Shown in pieces: positions 1 to 5,212 of a stretch of DNA of 10,597 nt. Numbering within the stretch: the stretch's first letter is position 1; each line of letters opens with the position of its first letter. The notes beneath the pieces are model-generated. The model saw nothing but the letters and a program-made list of their open reading frames with translations, made no database searches and had not been told where the DNA came from. Source of the stretch: Parcubacteria group bacterium (GTDB lineage Bacteria > Patescibacteriota > Minisyncoccia > JACPCQ01); NCBI GenBank assembly GCA_016179715.1, contig JACPCQ010000022.1:1-10597 (forward strand). Direction: 5' to 3'. Both the position numbers and the translations under genes were made by a program.

Positions 1-2
1 TT

Positions 3-236
3 GCAGGCCCCGGAGAGCCCGGCTATGGCTATGTCGGACCAAAGACCAGAGCAAAACTTGAGGAGGTCTTCAGCCAAACCCCCGCTCCCGCAACCCCTGC
101 GGCTCCGACAACTCCCGCCACACCAACAACCGAGGTCCCTGCGGACACAGAGGCACAGCTCCAGGCGCAGCTCAACGCTCTGCAAGCCCAACTCCTGCAG
201 ATGCAGCAGGCATTACAGGCGCAGTTGGGACAGTGA
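3..236 (+). CDS. C-terminal part of a peptidoglycan-binding (PGBD) protein, 5' partial
   Basis: The open frame starts before the left edge; 77 residues are visible before TGA at 234-236. It begins with GYGYVGPKTRAKLEEVF, which matches the last helix region of PG_binding_1 domains, where a G-Y-x-G-P-x-T-R-A motif recurs. A Pro/Ala/Thr linker follows (about residues 29-53), then a Gln/Ala/Leu-rich tail of repeated AQLxAL-type units that should form a short coiled coil. This layout is known from secreted CPR proteins of unknown role that probably bind cell-wall glycan; the signal peptide and other domains lie outside the window. A longer open frame over the same bases (1-276) is a low-complexity Arg/Ser/Pro string and was set aside as a shadow. 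The gene ends in an AGAGACA repeat and then a terminator. Confidence 0.8.
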   Translation, partial: AGPGEPGYGYVGPKTRAKLEEVFSQTPAPATPAAPTTPATPTTEVPADTEAQLQAQLNALQAQLLQMQQALQAQLGQ

Positions 237-259
237 GAGACAAGAGACAAGAGACAAGA
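236..259. repeat. AGAGACA 7-bp tandem repeat, about 3.4 copies
   Basis: Three exact AGAGACA units (236-242, 243-249, 250-256) and a partial fourth follow directly on the stop codon of the first gene. It is a small microsatellite between the stop codon and the terminator. No function can be assigned. Confidence 0.8.
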
Positions 260-281
260 GGGTAAAAACTAAATAGGTAAA

Positions 282-312
282 ACAAAAAACCGCAAATTAT
301 GCGGTTTTTTGT
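282..312 (+). terminator. Rho-independent terminator of the PGBD gene
   Basis: Arms ACAAAAAACCGCA (282-294) and TGCGGTTTTTTGT (300-312) form a 13-bp perfect stem around the loop AATTA. The 3' arm carries a T6 run followed by GTTTTC. It is positioned to end transcription of the gene stopping at 236. The A-rich left arm could also work on the minus strand. Confidence 0.85.
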
Positions 313-347
313 TTTCTTCCTTTGCCCTCGTGGGTCTATATAAAAAG

Positions 348-431
348 TTTGTGTTTTGTGCTTTTGGCCGTTTGTGCTTCCTGCCTGCCGGCAGGCAGGT
401 ATTTGTGATTTGTGCAGGTCTGTGCTTTGTG
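348..431. repeat. TTTGTG-rich degenerate repeat cluster
   Basis: TTTGTG occurs at 348-353, 355-360, 371-376, 402-407, 409-414 and 426-431, six copies in 84 bases, with related GTG/CTG-rich spacers. The cluster is split by the palindrome at 380-399. It is a low-complexity intergenic repeat of the kind often seen in CPR genomes; the comparison is from memory, not from a search. Confidence 0.6.
380..399. repeat. 20-bp perfect GC palindrome
   Basis: CCTGCCTGCCGGCAGGCAGG is its own reverse complement over all 20 bases, and the symmetry ends exactly there because both flanking bases are T. I recall very similar palindromes scattered through Parcubacteria intergenic regions. It could fold as a cruciform or hairpin, or serve as a protein-binding palindrome. 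There is no T-run, so a terminator is unlikely. Confidence 0.75.
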
Positions 432-501
432 TTCCATATAGGTTGTTTATTGTTTATCTGTCAGAAAAGACGAAAATATCTAACCACACGCAAGCCACGT
501 G

Positions 502-624
502 TTATTAAATCCCCGCCGAATACCCCGTGCGTAAGCACGGGGATGAGGCGGTAGGGATTTAATAAACCCCGCCGTTAGCGGGGTGAAGCTCCAGATACAC
601 CGCGCGTGAGCGCGAGGAGCTTCA
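502..624 (+). other. Array of nested hairpins with GNRA-type loops (possible structured RNA)
   Basis: Three units follow one another. Unit 1 has a 12-bp outer stem (502-513 with 554-565), an inner CGCC/GGCG step (514-517 with 547-550) and an apical hairpin CCCCGTGC-GTAA-GCACGGGG (523-542). Unit 2 is ACCCCGC-CGTTA-GCGGGGT (566-584). Unit 3 has a 9-bp outer stem TGAAGCTCC/GGAGCTTCA (584-592 with 616-624) capped by CGCGC-GTGA-GCGCG (601-614). Two apical loops read GNRA only on the plus strand, so a plus-strand RNA is favoured. It lies in the 3' region of the minus-strand sugar transferase gene. Palindrome-rich ends of IS200/IS605-type elements are another possibility, but no transposase is present. 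Confidence 0.5.
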
Positions 625-651
625 TAAAAGCAGGGCGTCCCGATAAGGAAG

Positions 652-2070
652 TTACTTTCCTGATCTGCTCATGATGACCGCGAGTGTGCGCAATAAAATG
701 GAAAGTTCAAGCGAAAGTGAGCGGCGTTTGATGTAGAAGAGGTCGTGCTGTAACTTTTCTGGCGCATCTTCTACCGAGGCGTCATCTTTCATATTGATTT
801 GCGCCCACCCGGTAATTCCGGGACGCACCACAAGACGCATTTCGTAGAACGGTATTTTTTTATCAAGCTCTGCGACGAACTCCGGGCGCTCTGGACGCGG
901 TCCGACAAACGACATCTCTCCTTTAAGCACGTTCCAAATCTGTGGCAGTTCGTCAAGATATGTTTTGCGCATAAGCTGCCCAAAAAAGTATTGCCGCGGG
1001 TCGTTTATAATTTCTTTTGCTTCGGTGATATTTTCCGCACCAAGTCGCTGGCTGCGAAACTTTACAAAATAAAAGATGCGCCCGTTCTTTCCAACCCGTT
1101 TTTGCCTGAAGAAAACGAGGCCGTCTCCGGGGCGTGAGCGGCGTATTTTGTAAAGCAGCAGGTCGCTCGGGGTAGAGAATATAATGATAAGCGCGATAAA
1201 CGGAGTTATCAGCAGCGCAGGGATACCGAAAAGCAGCGCAAAAAAAATATCCAGCCCGCGTTTGAGTACTTCAAAACCGCGCTTTTCCAGTTCGGAAAAG
1301 TTTTCCAGAAACCACTGCTCTGAAGTAAGAGATACGGGCACTTTTCCGGTAATGTCTTCATAAAATTTCGTAAAGTTCACTACGGTGGCTCCGAGCGGGA
1401 GCATTTTATATAGTGTTTTAATATGGTTTTTGTCTCCTCGTACGGCTCCTGAAAGTACAATGAGCTGAATCTGGTGCTTTCGTATCAGAGCCTCTAAATC
1501 GTTTTCCAGCACAATGATGGGAACGGAGGAAGACGGAAGCTGTTCATTTTTATTATCAAGCGCGATAAGCAGTGCTGGCCGGTAGCCAAGATGCGGCCGT
1601 TCTTTGAGATATTCGGCAAACGTAATAATCTCTTCAGAAAGTCCAAAAAAAAGGATATTGATTTTGGACGAACGTGTCATAATAAGCATAAACAGCGTTC
1701 TCCATCCCCACAGAAGCAATAATACAAGCGAAACATCTATGATGAGATTTGTTTTTGGTGTGATAACAAAAGAGGGAATAAAATAAAAAAGCAGAATAGC
1801 TAAAAGACCTGCGGTTGCCAGTGTGCGAAAGATTTTCTGCCGCAAAACCGCGCGAGAGGCAAAATGTTCTATATCATACAAACCCGCAATGTACAACAGA
1901 ACAATCCATAAAATATGTACGAAAAGAAACGGGATGTTGTGAACCTCCCATGTGTTCGTCGTTGGAAACTCAAGATAGCGAACCCAAAGCGTACCGATAA
2001 GCGCTGCGTAAAAGGTAAAAGCATCTCCGAGGAGTAATATAAATTTTTGAGCCGAGCGTGAAAACAACAT
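652..2070 (-). CDS. Polyprenyl-phosphate hexose-1-phosphate transferase (WbaP/WcaJ/EpsE-type sugar transferase)
   Basis: A 472-residue membrane protein expected to move a sugar-1-phosphate from a nucleotide sugar onto undecaprenyl phosphate, the first membrane step of surface polysaccharide assembly. Hydrophobic helices cover about residues 10-30, 46-64, 83-103 and 108-130. A nucleotide-fold-like middle domain (about 135-245) follows. The catalytic bacterial sugar-transferase domain runs from about 268: KRGLDI (270-275), FFRQKRVGKNG (320-330), KFRS (337-340), LDELPQ (372-377, with the Asp-Glu pair at 373-374), MSFVGPRPE and RPGITGWAQ. The length suits the full-size family. One oddity is about 13 extra residues (STPSDLLLYKIRRS, 299-312) before FFRQ. 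The start at 2070 is the only in-frame ATG near the family N-terminus; no clear Shine-Dalgarno is seen. It is divergent to a sugar dehydrogenase gene. The exact sugar is not readable. Confidence 0.93.
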   Translation of the reverse strand: MLFSRSAQKFILLLGDAFTFYAALIGTLWVRYLEFPTTNTWEVHNIPFLFVHILWIVLLYIAGLYDIEHFASRAVLRQKIFRTLATAGLLAILLFYFIPSFVITPKTNLIIDVSLVLLLLWGWRTLFMLIMTRSSKINILFFGLSEEIITFAEYLKERPHLGYRPALLIALDNKNEQLPSSSVPIIVLENDLEALIRKHQIQLIVLSGAVRGDKNHIKTLYKMLPLGATVVNFTKFYEDITGKVPVSLTSEQWFLENFSELEKRGFEVLKRGLDIFFALLFGIPALLITPFIALIIIFSTPSDLLLYKIRRSRPGDGLVFFRQKRVGKNGRIFYFVKFRSQRLGAENITEAKEIINDPRQYFFGQLMRKTYLDELPQIWNVLKGEMSFVGPRPERPEFVAELDKKIPFYEMRLVVRPGITGWAQINMKDDASVEDAPEKLQHDLFYIKRRSLSLELSILLRTLAVIMSRSGK

Positions 2071-2109
2071 AAGTATATCTATATCATAAAACTCTCTTTT
2101 GTGCTAGTG

Positions 2110-2118
2110 TGTTATATA
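2110..2118 (+). promoter_or_regulatory. Possible extended -10 promoter for the sugar dehydrogenase gene
   Basis: TGTTATATA resembles an extended -10 element (TGn plus TATATA). It would start RNA near 2125, about 47 bases before the ATG at 2172. No good -35 is visible, and the AT-rich context makes chance matches easy. The 101-base divergent spacer must hold promoters for both flanking genes. Confidence 0.25.
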
Positions 2119-2171
2119 TTTTGAGATGACCGTTTAAAAACAACAGCACACTACTCCCACTCTCATCTATT

Positions 2172-3122
2172 ATGGAAAAAACACGCATCGGCATTGTTGG
2201 TGTCGGGACGGTTGGAGGCGCATATCGGGATTATTTTCTGGCGCAGGGATACGAACGCGGACACACGCTTTTTTGTTATGATAAAGACCCGCAAAAGAAA
2301 TGCGCGGACGATCTTTCGCGTGCGCAAATCTGTCTTATCTGTGTTCCGACTCCTTCCCGTGCGGATGGCGCTTGTGATACGCGAATGGTGGAGGAAGCCG
2401 TATCAATGGCGGCGTGTCCGGAGCGGGGGATTGTTATTGTTTCTACCGTGCCGCCGGGCACAACCGAGCGGCTTCAGCGCACATATCCGGATAGTATATT
2501 CTGCCGTGTCCCCGAGTTTCTTCGGGAAGCATCCGCGCGAGAGGATTGCGCGCATCCGGAGCGGCAGATTATCGGCTTCACCAAAAAGGGGCGAGCTTTG
2601 GCAGAACAGCTAACGCAGATACTTCCCAGGGCGCCGGTAAGCTCTCCCGGCCTTGCGGCAGACGGAAGATTATTTGCCGTAAACGCCACGGAAGCGGAGA
2701 TTATCAAATATGCAAATAATCTTTTTGGCGCGCTGAAGGTTTCTTTTGCAAACTTAATCTATGATTACGCGGCGGCGATAGAGCAAAAACTGGAGCGGGA
2801 GGGTGTAGAGCATCGTATAGATTCGGATACGATACTTGAACTTATCGGAGAGGACAAGCGCATCGGTCGGGCCTGGATGAAAGTGAAACATTGCGGGTAC
2901 CGTGGATTCGGAGGGCCGTGTTTTCCAAAAGATTTTCGCGCGCTCGTTGCTTCGATGGAAGAAGCAATAACAAAAACATATGGCTCTGGCGTCCCAATTT
3001 CGGCACATACGCAAACAGCAATAAATACGCTCAAAACAATATATCATTACAACGAAACATTGCTTGCCGACCAGGGCCTGACCGTAGAAGAAGTAAGCGC
3101 TCCGCACTTTAAGAAGCAATAG
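2172..3122 (+). CDS. UDP-glucose/GDP-mannose dehydrogenase family protein lacking the C-terminal domain
   Basis: A 316-residue cytoplasmic protein of the NAD-dependent nucleotide-sugar dehydrogenases, which oxidise the C6 of UDP- or GDP-sugars to uronic acids. The N-terminal Rossmann motif is GIVGVGTVGG (7-16), followed by CVPTP (57-61) and STVPPGTTER (91-100). The family signature PEFLREASAREDCAHPER (114-131) binds substrate and cofactor. The middle domain has EIIKYANN, with K179 and N183 at the usual spacing, and GFGGPCFPKD, giving the catalytic Cys250 and Asp254. Family members normally run to about 400-450 residues with a second Rossmann domain for the nucleotide sugar; here the protein stops about 60 residues after the catalytic Cys, so that domain is absent. 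No clear ribosome-binding site precedes the ATG. Divergent pairing with the sugar transferase supports a surface-glycan role. Substrate and activity are uncertain. Confidence 0.88.
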   Translation: MEKTRIGIVGVGTVGGAYRDYFLAQGYERGHTLFCYDKDPQKKCADDLSRAQICLICVPTPSRADGACDTRMVEEAVSMAACPERGIVIVSTVPPGTTERLQRTYPDSIFCRVPEFLREASAREDCAHPERQIIGFTKKGRALAEQLTQILPRAPVSSPGLAADGRLFAVNATEAEIIKYANNLFGALKVSFANLIYDYAAAIEQKLEREGVEHRIDSDTILELIGEDKRIGRAWMKVKHCGYRGFGGPCFPKDFRALVASMEEAITKTYGSGVPISAHTQTAINTLKTIYHYNETLLADQGLTVEEVSAPHFKKQ

Positions 3123-3148
3123 TTTTCCACAGGTCCTTAGCGCAAAAG

Positions 3149-3176
3149 TTGACTTTTTCGGTATCTTTGCTATACT
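3149..3176 (+). promoter_or_regulatory. Strong promoter (-35 TTGACT, extended -10 TGCTATACT)
   Basis: TTGACT at 3149-3154 and TATACT at 3171-3176 are separated by 16 bases, and TG at 3168-3169 gives an extended -10. Transcription should start near 3183. The only nearby ATG (3184) meets TGA at once, so the product is probably RNA rather than protein. It is the best promoter match in the window. Confidence 0.7.
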
Positions 3177-3182
3177 AAACCG

Positions 3183-3252
3183 CATGTGAGCGTTCCCTTT
3201 TGGGAAGACTCGTACTATGTCGTAGAAAGCCCCCTTTTTGGGGGTTTTCTAT
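3183..3252 (+). ncRNA. Candidate small RNA, about 70 nt
   Basis: The segment is bounded by a strong extended -10 promoter ending at 3176 and a strong intrinsic terminator at 3223-3251. It has no coding frame beyond two codons. The predicted RNA has a short 5' hairpin (TTCCC-TTTT-GGGAA, 3193-3206), a roughly 16-nt unpaired middle and the terminator hairpin. It matches no RNA family that I recognise. It might instead be the attenuated leader of the downstream DUF5667 gene, though that gene seems to have its own promoter at 3338. Confidence 0.5.
3223..3251 (+). terminator. Intrinsic terminator of the candidate small RNA
   Basis: TAGAAAGCCCCC (3223-3234) pairs with GGGGGTTTTCTA (3240-3251) over 12 positions including one G-U pair, with a TTTTT loop. 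The 3' side is T-rich (TTTTCTATTT). It could also act as an attenuator for the gene at 3480. Confidence 0.75.
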
Positions 3253-3337
3253 TTCCAGATTTAAGTACTCGCCGAAGGTGTTATGTGAGTTTTCATTATG
3301 ACACTGTGGGTGCTTTTTTGTATCTCTGGTATTATTG

Positions 3338-3343
3338 TATAAT
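3338..3343 (+). promoter_or_regulatory. Consensus -10 (TATAAT) for the DUF5667 gene
   Basis: A perfect TATAAT sits about 12 bases before GAAGCGG, placing the start of RNA near 3350, just before the long stem at 3362. TG lies directly upstream, without the usual one-base gap. The -35 is weak: only a T-run lies at the right distance. Confidence 0.45.
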
Positions 3344-3361
3344 AATAGAGAAGCGGGGCGC

Positions 3362-3442
3362 ACAGTTTCCGGATGGCCTTGGCGTGGCGCTCACATAATA
3401 AGACATATTGGAGTTAGTCTGCCGGGGCCATCCGGGAACTGT
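3362..3442 (+). promoter_or_regulatory. Long stem-loop in the 5' leader of the DUF5667 gene
   Basis: Positions 3362-3383 pair with 3421-3442 over 22 contiguous positions, 19 Watson-Crick and 3 G-U. The 37-nt cap can add a 4-bp AGAC/GTCT helix (3401-3404 with 3417-3420) with a 17-nt bulge and a 12-nt loop exposing TTGGAG. It lies wholly within the predicted leader and ends 37 bases before the ATG at 3480. It matches no known RNA family that I recognise: the signal-recognition-particle and tmRNA landmarks are missing. It may be a cis-regulatory leader element. Confidence 0.55.
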
Positions 3443-3479
3443 CTTATCTGTGACTTATCAATTTAATTTTTTTCACCAC

Positions 3480-4571
3480 ATGATTGAGACACGAACTTTT
3501 ATGACTGCTCGGCGAGGAATGTTATCTGTTTTTGTAATGCTCTCTATTGTCGGGACGGGCCTCTTCTTGTTGATGCCGTCTGGTGTACTGGCGCAGGACG
3601 CTGCGGAAGAGGAAGAAGATCTTGCTGACCCCGGGATTCTGCCTACGAGTTCTCTGTATGTTTTTGACCGTTTGGGGAAATGGGCCCAGTTAAATCTTTT
3701 TACGCTTAACCCGGTACGGAAGGCGGAAGTGCGCACGAAAATTGCGGAAGAACGCCTCTCGGAGCTTCGTGTATTAAGTAATGAAGAAAATGTTTCCGTT
3801 TCAGTAATAGCGCAGGCGGAACAGCGGGTAAGGGAACTGACCGACCGTGTTGCTCAAAATATCACCGACTTGGATGGGCGCGGACAAAACATTGCGGCAG
3901 TGACCGAACGATTCGGAGAGCTGGCTGTTAAACAGCAGTCGGTGCTTGACCGGGTGCTGGACCGTGTTCCGGAAGCGGCGCGCTTATCCATAGAAAACGC
4001 TGTAACGGCTTCGGAGGGTGGTTTGGCGAAAGCCCGGGAAGTAATTTTGCGTCAAAAAGAAAAGGGCTTTATAGATGAAAAGCGTGTTTCAGACTTCTAC
4101 AAAGATAATCTTAAGCGTCTTGGGGAGCAGATTGAGCAACGGGAAAAACGCATTGAGAAAATTACCGACGAAACGCTGCGCGAGCGCATGAAAGAACAGC
4201 TTGAACGCAGGATTGAGTCGCTTGAAGAGCATGCCCTTGATATAGATACGAAACCCGAACTGCGCTCGGCTCGCGACACGCTTAAGGCGCAGGGAGAAAA
4301 GGCATTACAGCAAGCCAAAGCCGTACGGCTGCAAAGCGAGTTGCGAAACGATGTGCGCGAACAATTGATTGAGAAAATAAAAAACAGCGATGACGCAAAT
4401 ATTGCAGAAGAAGTAAAGGAATCCTTTGCGCGCGTTTCAAAACAACTTGCCGAGCTTGAGGAACGAATCACGCATATGCGCGAAGATGGAGAAGAAGTGG
4501 CGCAAAACATTCCTCAACGGAGAGCGGGGACGCGAACATGGTGGCTGAAGACAAAGAAGCGGAACGTGTAA
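3480..4571 (+). CDS. Secreted DUF5667 domain protein with long coiled coil
   Basis: The protein has 363 residues from the ATG at 3480. A TTG at 3408 would extend the frame, but it falls inside the RNA stem-loop and adds residues before the signal peptide, so it was rejected. ATGs at 3501 and 3519 are also possible. A signal peptide (about residues 8-39) ends in VLA-QD. An acidic stretch (EEEED) precedes the DUF5667 domain (about 53-165), recognisable from ILPTSSLY...LNPVRKAEVRTKIAEERLSEL. Residues 165-345 are Glu/Lys/Arg-rich and strongly helical, probably a coiled coil. Function is unknown; it is expected outside the membrane. The last 18 or so residues (PQRRAGTRTWWLKTKKRNV) look unlike the rest, while the next frame continues with linker-like sequence into a cupredoxin, suggesting a frameshift near 4500-4530. 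Confidence 0.85.
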   Translation: MIETRTFMTARRGMLSVFVMLSIVGTGLFLLMPSGVLAQDAAEEEEDLADPGILPTSSLYVFDRLGKWAQLNLFTLNPVRKAEVRTKIAEERLSELRVLSNEENVSVSVIAQAEQRVRELTDRVAQNITDLDGRGQNIAAVTERFGELAVKQQSVLDRVLDRVPEAARLSIENAVTASEGGLAKAREVILRQKEKGFIDEKRVSDFYKDNLKRLGEQIEQREKRIEKITDETLRERMKEQLERRIESLEEHALDIDTKPELRSARDTLKAQGEKALQQAKAVRLQSELRNDVREQLIEKIKNSDDANIAEEVKESFARVSKQLAELEERITHMREDGEEVAQNIPQRRAGTRTWWLKTKKRNV

Positions 4572-5113
4572 CCCCTCCCTTGTCGGAGAGCAAAGAGCGA
4601 AACCAAGAAGGTCGTGAGGGAACTGTTCTTAATCGTATTCGGAAGGAGATAAAAGAATCTTCTGATGAATTGCCGGTGCGTGAACGACTGCGTCCGATAC
4701 TGCAGCCAAAAAGAGTTGACGAGCCGAAAGAAGTACCGACAGCGGCTCCAGACGCGTCCGTGCGCGCTGTTGAAACAGAACCAATTAATGCACGGCAGTT
4801 TCTTGTTGTGGAGAATGTTAACGGACAGTTTTTACCGGAAACGCTTAAGGTTTCGGCGGGCGCTACGGTAACATGGGTGAATCGCAGTACAAATCGTACG
4901 GTTTGGCCTGCTTCTGCGGCACACCCGACGCATACTATCTATCCTGGTTCAGACATACGCAAATGCGATACCGACGAGCGTGCACGGATATTTGACGCGT
5001 GTAGAGGGCTGGAAGAGGGGCAGTCATTCGGTTTTACTTTTAAAGAAGCGGGAACCTGGCGATATCACGACCATCTCCACCCGGGCAGTACAGGAACGAT
5101 TGTGGTAAGGTAG
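4538..5113 (+). CDS. Cupredoxin-fold protein, possibly the frameshifted second half of the DUF5667 protein
   Basis: The protein has 191 residues from the ATG at 4538, which overlaps the DUF5667 gene by 34 bases in the -1 frame. Residues 1-80 are charged and disordered-looking. Residues 85-191 are a cupredoxin domain: FLPETLKVSAGATVTWVN, then WPASAAHPTH (123-132), a two-Cys segment (C143, C155), SFGFTFKEAGTW (163-174) and YHDHLHPGSTGTIVV (176-190). Likely metal ligands are His129/His132 and His177/179/181; the Cys usual in type 1 copper sites is not at its expected place. Cupredoxins normally work outside the cytoplasm, yet no signal peptide is present and no clear ribosome-binding site precedes the ATG. 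Either it is translated by coupling to the upstream gene or the two frames make one secreted protein. A strong terminator follows. Confidence 0.82.
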   Translation: MVAEDKEAERVTPPLSESKERNQEGREGTVLNRIRKEIKESSDELPVRERLRPILQPKRVDEPKEVPTAAPDASVRAVETEPINARQFLVVENVNGQFLPETLKVSAGATVTWVNRSTNRTVWPASAAHPTHTIYPGSDIRKCDTDERARIFDACRGLEEGQSFGFTFKEAGTWRYHDHLHPGSTGTIVVR

Positions 5114-5136
5114 GGCTCTCACAGTTTTAAAGAGAC

Positions 5137-5171
5137 AAAAAAGAAAACCCGCGCTTCGGGTTTTCTTTTTT
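5137..5171 (+). terminator. Intrinsic terminator after the cupredoxin gene
   Basis: AAAAAAGAAAACCCG (5137-5151) pairs perfectly with CGGGTTTTCTTTTTT (5157-5171), a 15-bp stem with loop CGCTT and a long T tract. It separates the DUF5667/cupredoxin unit from murB. The A-run at the left arm may make it bidirectional. Confidence 0.9.
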
Positions 5172-5200
5172 CTGCAGTTTCGGATTTATCTTTTCTATTG

Positions 5201-5206
5201 TATAGT
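5201..5206 (+). promoter_or_regulatory. -10 element (TATAGT) for a leaderless murB transcript
   Basis: TATAGT ends six bases before the ATG at 5213, so transcription would start at or next to the A of the start codon and the mRNA would have no leader. TG lies directly upstream of the hexamer. No clear -35 is visible. The terminator just upstream supports an independent start here. Confidence 0.5.
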
Positions 5207-5212
5207 AAAGGC

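Larger units (their letters stand above)
237..651. other. Gene-free stretch with repeats and hairpins
   Basis: This interval between two convergent genes has no convincing coding frame. It contains, in order, the AGAGACA repeat, the terminator, a TTTGTG-rich cluster interrupted by a 20-bp palindrome, a short plain stretch (about 432-500), and an array of nested hairpins (502-624). Both flanking genes end here, so the content is 3'-untranslated or independent. Confidence 0.75.
3123..3479 (+). other. Gene-free stretch: small RNA unit and structured leader
   Basis: No protein-coding frame is credible across these 357 bases. They hold the promoter, candidate small RNA and terminator (3149-3251), a plain segment (3253-3330), a second -10 element (3338-3343) and a long stem-loop (3362-3442) ahead of the DUF5667 gene. 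A TTTTCCACA sequence at 3123-3131 resembles a DnaA box, but it is alone. Confidence 0.7.

Noticed and set aside
236..259. Start of a CRISPR or larger satellite array
   Set aside because: Units are only 7 bp with no spacers and stop after about three copies.
1..276. 91-residue open frame at the left edge
   Set aside because: It reads as low-complexity Arg/Ser/Pro, while the overlapping frame 3-236 gives a recognisable peptidoglycan-binding motif and a normal tail.
309..554. 81-residue open frame in the gene-free stretch
   Set aside because: It is made from the TTTGTG repeat, the palindrome and the hairpin array, has no family features, and starts inside the terminator's T-run.
3362..3442. 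Signal recognition particle RNA or tmRNA for the long stem-loop
   Set aside because: The conserved GGAAGCAGCC-type loop of SRP RNA and the tRNA-like ends of tmRNA are absent.
4500..4512. Programmed -1 frameshift signal in GCGCAAAACATT
   Set aside because: The heptamer does not fit X-XXY-YYZ in the DUF5667 frame and no downstream pseudoknot was evident. An indel remains more likely.
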